A model generated the notes under the pieces. The model was not told the origin of the DNA, did no database searches, and worked only from the letters and a program-made list of their open reading frames with translations. Shown piece by piece: positions 13,249-15,539 of a stretch of 15,539 nt of DNA. The stretch is from Pseudomonadota bacterium (lineage in GTDB: Bacteria > Pseudomonadota > Alphaproteobacteria > Caulobacterales > Caulobacteraceae). Within the stretch, counting starts at the first letter, position 1. Each line of letters opens with the position of its first letter. The DNA lies in the NCBI GenBank assembly GCA_023424215.1, contig JAFAEC010000165.1:1-15539 (forward strand), read 5' to 3'. A program made the translations under genes and the position numbers.

Positions 13249-15474
13249 TCAATCCATCAGCTGCTGCGCCAGATAGACGTAGTGCCGCGCCCAGCGCCGG
13301 GCGTTGGCGATCGGGTCGGCGTCGTTGGAATGCCCGCCCGCGGTCTCCTCGTAGTAGAGGTGGTCGTGGCCCATATCGCCCAGCCGGGCCGCGAACTTGC
13401 GCGCATGGCCCGGGTGCACCCGGTCGTCGCGGGTGTTGGTGGTGATGTAGACGCGCGGATACTCCGCATCCGGACGAAGCTGCTGGTAAGCCGAGTATCG
13501 GGCGATCCAGGCCGCCTCCTCGGGGATGCGCGGGTCGCCGTATTCGCCGATCCACGAGGCCCCGGCGGGCAGCTCGTGGTAGCGCAGCATGTCGATCAGC
13601 GGGCTTTCGATCACCGCCGCGTTGAACAGCTCCGGATGCTGGGTGATCGACACCGAGGTCAGCACCCCGCCGTTGGAGCGCCCGTAGATCCCCGTGTGCT
13701 CCGGCGAGGTGATCCCCCGCGCGTGCAGGTCGCGCGCCACCGCCGCGAAGTCGTCGAAGGCCAGCTGGCGGTTCTCGTTCAGCACCGCCTGGTGCCACTG
13801 CGGTCCGAACTCCCCGCCGCCGCGGATGTTGGCCTGGACGAAGACGCCGCCGTTCTCCAGCCACAGCTTGCCCATCTCGGGCTTGTAGGCGGGCGGGAAG
13901 CTGACCTGGAAACCGCCGTAGCCGAACAGGATGGTCGGGGCCGCGCCGTCCATCGCCAGATCGCGCGGCCGGGTGACGAAGTAGGGGATCCTCGTGCCGT
14001 CCGACGACGTGGCCTCGAACTGCTCGACCACATGGGTCGAGGCGTCGAACTTGGCCGGGGCCTGCCGCAGCGTCTCCAGCGAGCCCGCGCCGGCGTCGGC
14101 GAGGCTCAGCGTCGGCGGCGTCAGGAAGCCCTGGGCCGAGACGAACACCTGCCCCCGCGACTTGGAGCTGTCGCCGAGGTTGACCGCGAGGTTGTCGGGC
14201 GTGGCGATGTCGGTGCGGATCCAGCCGCGCTCGCCGCGGTCCTCGAACACCGCCAGCTTGCCGACGACGTTGTCGGTGTAGCCGACCAGCACCCGATCGT
14301 GCAGCACCCGCACGTCCGACACCGCCTGCCGTTCGTCCGGGGCGAAGATCCGGACCGCGCGGTTGGCCACCGCCGTCTCGCCTTCCGGCAGCGGCCGGCG
14401 CAGGCAGATCAGGCACGGCGACAGCAGCGACCCCGCCTCATAGGTCTCGCCCAGATGCGTCCAGGCCTCGTCGTTCGACAGGATCAGCGAGCCGTGCACC
14501 ACGCCGTAGATGCTCAGCCGCTCGGGCACGGCCAGCTGCACGGGTCGCCCGTCGATGAGCTCCCAGGTCTCGCTGCGGAAGGTGTCCAGCGGGCGGGTGA
14601 TGATCACCGCCTGCACCGCCCCGTCCCGGTCGCGATAGACCCCCGGGCTCACCCCGTAGCCGCCGTCGCCCTGTTCGCCGCGATAGACCTCGGTCGCCTG
14701 ATCCAGCGTCTGCCCGCGCTTCAGCGTCTTGACGATGTAGGGGTAGCCGCTCTCGGTCAGGGTCCCGGCGCCGAAATCCGTGGCCACCAGCAGCGTATCC
14801 CGATCCAGCCATTCGATGCGGTGCTTGCCCTCCGGCAGGACAAATCCTCCGTCCACGAACGATCGCGTCGTGGTGTCGAACTCGCGCACCGTCACCGCGT
14901 CCTTGCCGCCGTCGGACAGGCTGATCAGGCAGCGGGTCTCGTCGGGGGCCAGGCAATCGGCGCCCTTCCACACCCAGTCGCGGCCCTCGGCGCGGGCCAG
15001 GGCGTCGACGTCGACCAGCGTCTCCCACTGCGTCTCGCCCGAACGGTAGGAGTCCAGCGTCGTCCGCCGCCACACCCCCTTGGGATTGGCCGCGTCCTGC
15101 CAGAAATTGCCGATGCCGTCGCCAAGGAAACTCGGGCTGGGGATCCGGTCCGTGGCCGTCAGGATGGCCTCGGCCTGGGCCCGGAAGGTCTCGTAGCGGC
15201 GGTCGCCCTCCAGCGCCGCCAACGCCCGCCGGTTCGACGCCGCCACGAAGGCCATGGCCTCGGCCCCGTCGACCTCTTCCAGCGCCAGATGGTCGTCGGC
15301 GGCGCGCACGCCCGCCGGGGTCAGGTCGGCGGGGAAGTGCGGCGGGGCGACCTGCCGCTCGATGGGCGCGGCGGGGCCCCACACCACCTGCTGATCCGGG
15401 GCGGAGGTTTCGGCTGTGGCGCAGGCGGCCAGCAGCAGGGCCGGAACGGCGGCGGACAGGATCAATCGGTTCAT
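13249..15474 (-). CDS. Prolyl oligopeptidase family serine peptidase, predicted lipoprotein
   Basis: A 741-residue S9A-type prolyl oligopeptidase, predicted to cleave after proline in short peptides outside the cytoplasm. The N-terminus MNRLILSAAVPALLLAACAT is a lipoprotein signal with lipobox LAAC (Cys18), so it is probably anchored in the periplasm or outer membrane. The beta-propeller part covers about 45-490. The hydrolase part shows ILFGYGGFQVSFPP, GGGEFGPQWHQ, the nucleophile motif GRSNGG (Ser600; the more usual form is GGSNGG), the acid in NTRDDRVHPGHA (Asp683 or Asp684) and the His in TAGGHSND (His715). The triad is complete. The ATG at 15474 has GGAG six bases upstream. The gene is bracketed by same-orientation repeat copies B and C. 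The exact specificity is not readable from sequence. Confidence 0.93.
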   Translation of the reverse strand: MNRLILSAAVPALLLAACATAETSAPDQQVVWGPAAPIERQVAPPHFPADLTPAGVRAADDHLALEEVDGAEAMAFVAASNRRALAALEGDRRYETFRAQAEAILTATDRIPSPSFLGDGIGNFWQDAANPKGVWRRTTLDSYRSGETQWETLVDVDALARAEGRDWVWKGADCLAPDETRCLISLSDGGKDAVTVREFDTTTRSFVDGGFVLPEGKHRIEWLDRDTLLVATDFGAGTLTESGYPYIVKTLKRGQTLDQATEVYRGEQGDGGYGVSPGVYRDRDGAVQAVIITRPLDTFRSETWELIDGRPVQLAVPERLSIYGVVHGSLILSNDEAWTHLGETYEAGSLLSPCLICLRRPLPEGETAVANRAVRIFAPDERQAVSDVRVLHDRVLVGYTDNVVGKLAVFEDRGERGWIRTDIATPDNLAVNLGDSSKSRGQVFVSAQGFLTPPTLSLADAGAGSLETLRQAPAKFDASTHVVEQFEATSSDGTRIPYFVTRPRDLAMDGAAPTILFGYGGFQVSFPPAYKPEMGKLWLENGGVFVQANIRGGGEFGPQWHQAVLNENRQLAFDDFAAVARDLHARGITSPEHTGIYGRSNGGVLTSVSITQHPELFNAAVIESPLIDMLRYHELPAGASWIGEYGDPRIPEEAAWIARYSAYQQLRPDAEYPRVYITTNTRDDRVHPGHARKFAARLGDMGHDHLYYEETAGGHSNDADPIANARRWARHYVYLAQQLMD

Positions 15475-15494
15475 TTCAGGCTCCGCACTTCAAA

Positions 15495-15539
15495 TTCCTC
15501 CCCCACAGGGGGAGGGGGACCATCCGAAGGATGGTGGAG
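15495..15539. repeat. Intergenic palindromic repeat, copy C (cut by window end)
   Basis: The left half of the same repeat: TTCCTCCCCCACAGGGGGAG followed by the hairpin ACCATCC-GAA-GGATGGT and GGAG at the window end. It differs from copy B by one base in the first arm loop (CAC for CGC). Its outer end is about 20 bases upstream of the peptidase start codon. The right half must lie beyond 15539. Confidence 0.85.

Noticed and set aside
12620..14416. 598-residue minus-strand frame spanning repeat copy B
   Set aside because: It is a shadow of the peptidase and of the MarR-type gene and reads through the palindromic repeat; no domain is visible.

Overview
The window is chromosomal DNA of a GC-rich alphaproteobacterium, most likely in Caulobacterales (Brevundimonas, Caulobacter or Phenylobacterium). 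Four things point there: strong third-position GC bias, the ftsY-yciB gene pair, a probable gnnA/gnnB pair (2,3-diaminoglucose lipid A is known from Caulobacter and Brevundimonas), and short GC-rich palindromic repeats between genes. This is inference from gene content; no database search was run. I see no phage, integrase, transposase, CRISPR array, toxin-antitoxin or defence island. Almost every base is accounted for by ordinary, tightly packed housekeeping and metabolic genes, and no stretch above about 300 bases lacks a gene.

Layout. (1) 3-644 (+): C-terminal part of an unrecognised secreted-type protein with a 17-proline run. (2) 649-3218 (-): glycerol kinase glpK, followed with an ATGA overlap by an aminoglycoside-phosphotransferase-like kinase. 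(3) 3236-3377: a palindromic repeat between divergent genes. (4) 3394-4877 (+): a threonine/serine dehydratase and a MaoC-type hydratase, also joined by ATGA. (5) 4874-6974 (-): a sugar-nucleotide 3-dehydrogenase and a DegT-type aminotransferase, probably gnnA and gnnB. (6) 7137-8597 (+): a GmhB-like HAD phosphatase and an alpha/beta hydrolase. (7) 8601-8717: a large inverted repeat built from heptamers between convergent genes. (8) 8716-10773 (-): glutamine-dependent NAD+ synthetase nadE, divergent from (9) 10873-12446 (+): ftsY and yciB. (10) 12525-13112 (+): a MarR-type regulator with a histone-like Lys/Ala tail. (11) 13119-13236: second repeat copy. (12) 13249-15474 (-): a lipoprotein prolyl oligopeptidase. 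(13) 15495-15539: third repeat copy, cut by the window end.

How the genes work together. glpK feeds glycerol into central metabolism. gnnA/gnnB would convert UDP-GlcNAc to its 3-amino derivative for amide-linked lipid A, and the nearby GmhB-like phosphatase may also serve envelope sugar synthesis. ftsY (signal recognition particle receptor) and yciB (inner-membrane protein) form a membrane-biogenesis operon. The best material for a second look is non-coding: a repeat family whose copies show a compensatory base-pair change, a heptameric inverted repeat shared by two convergent gene ends, and a possible leaderless ftsY promoter beside three copies of TTGGCCG. I did not find a convincing new multi-gene system.
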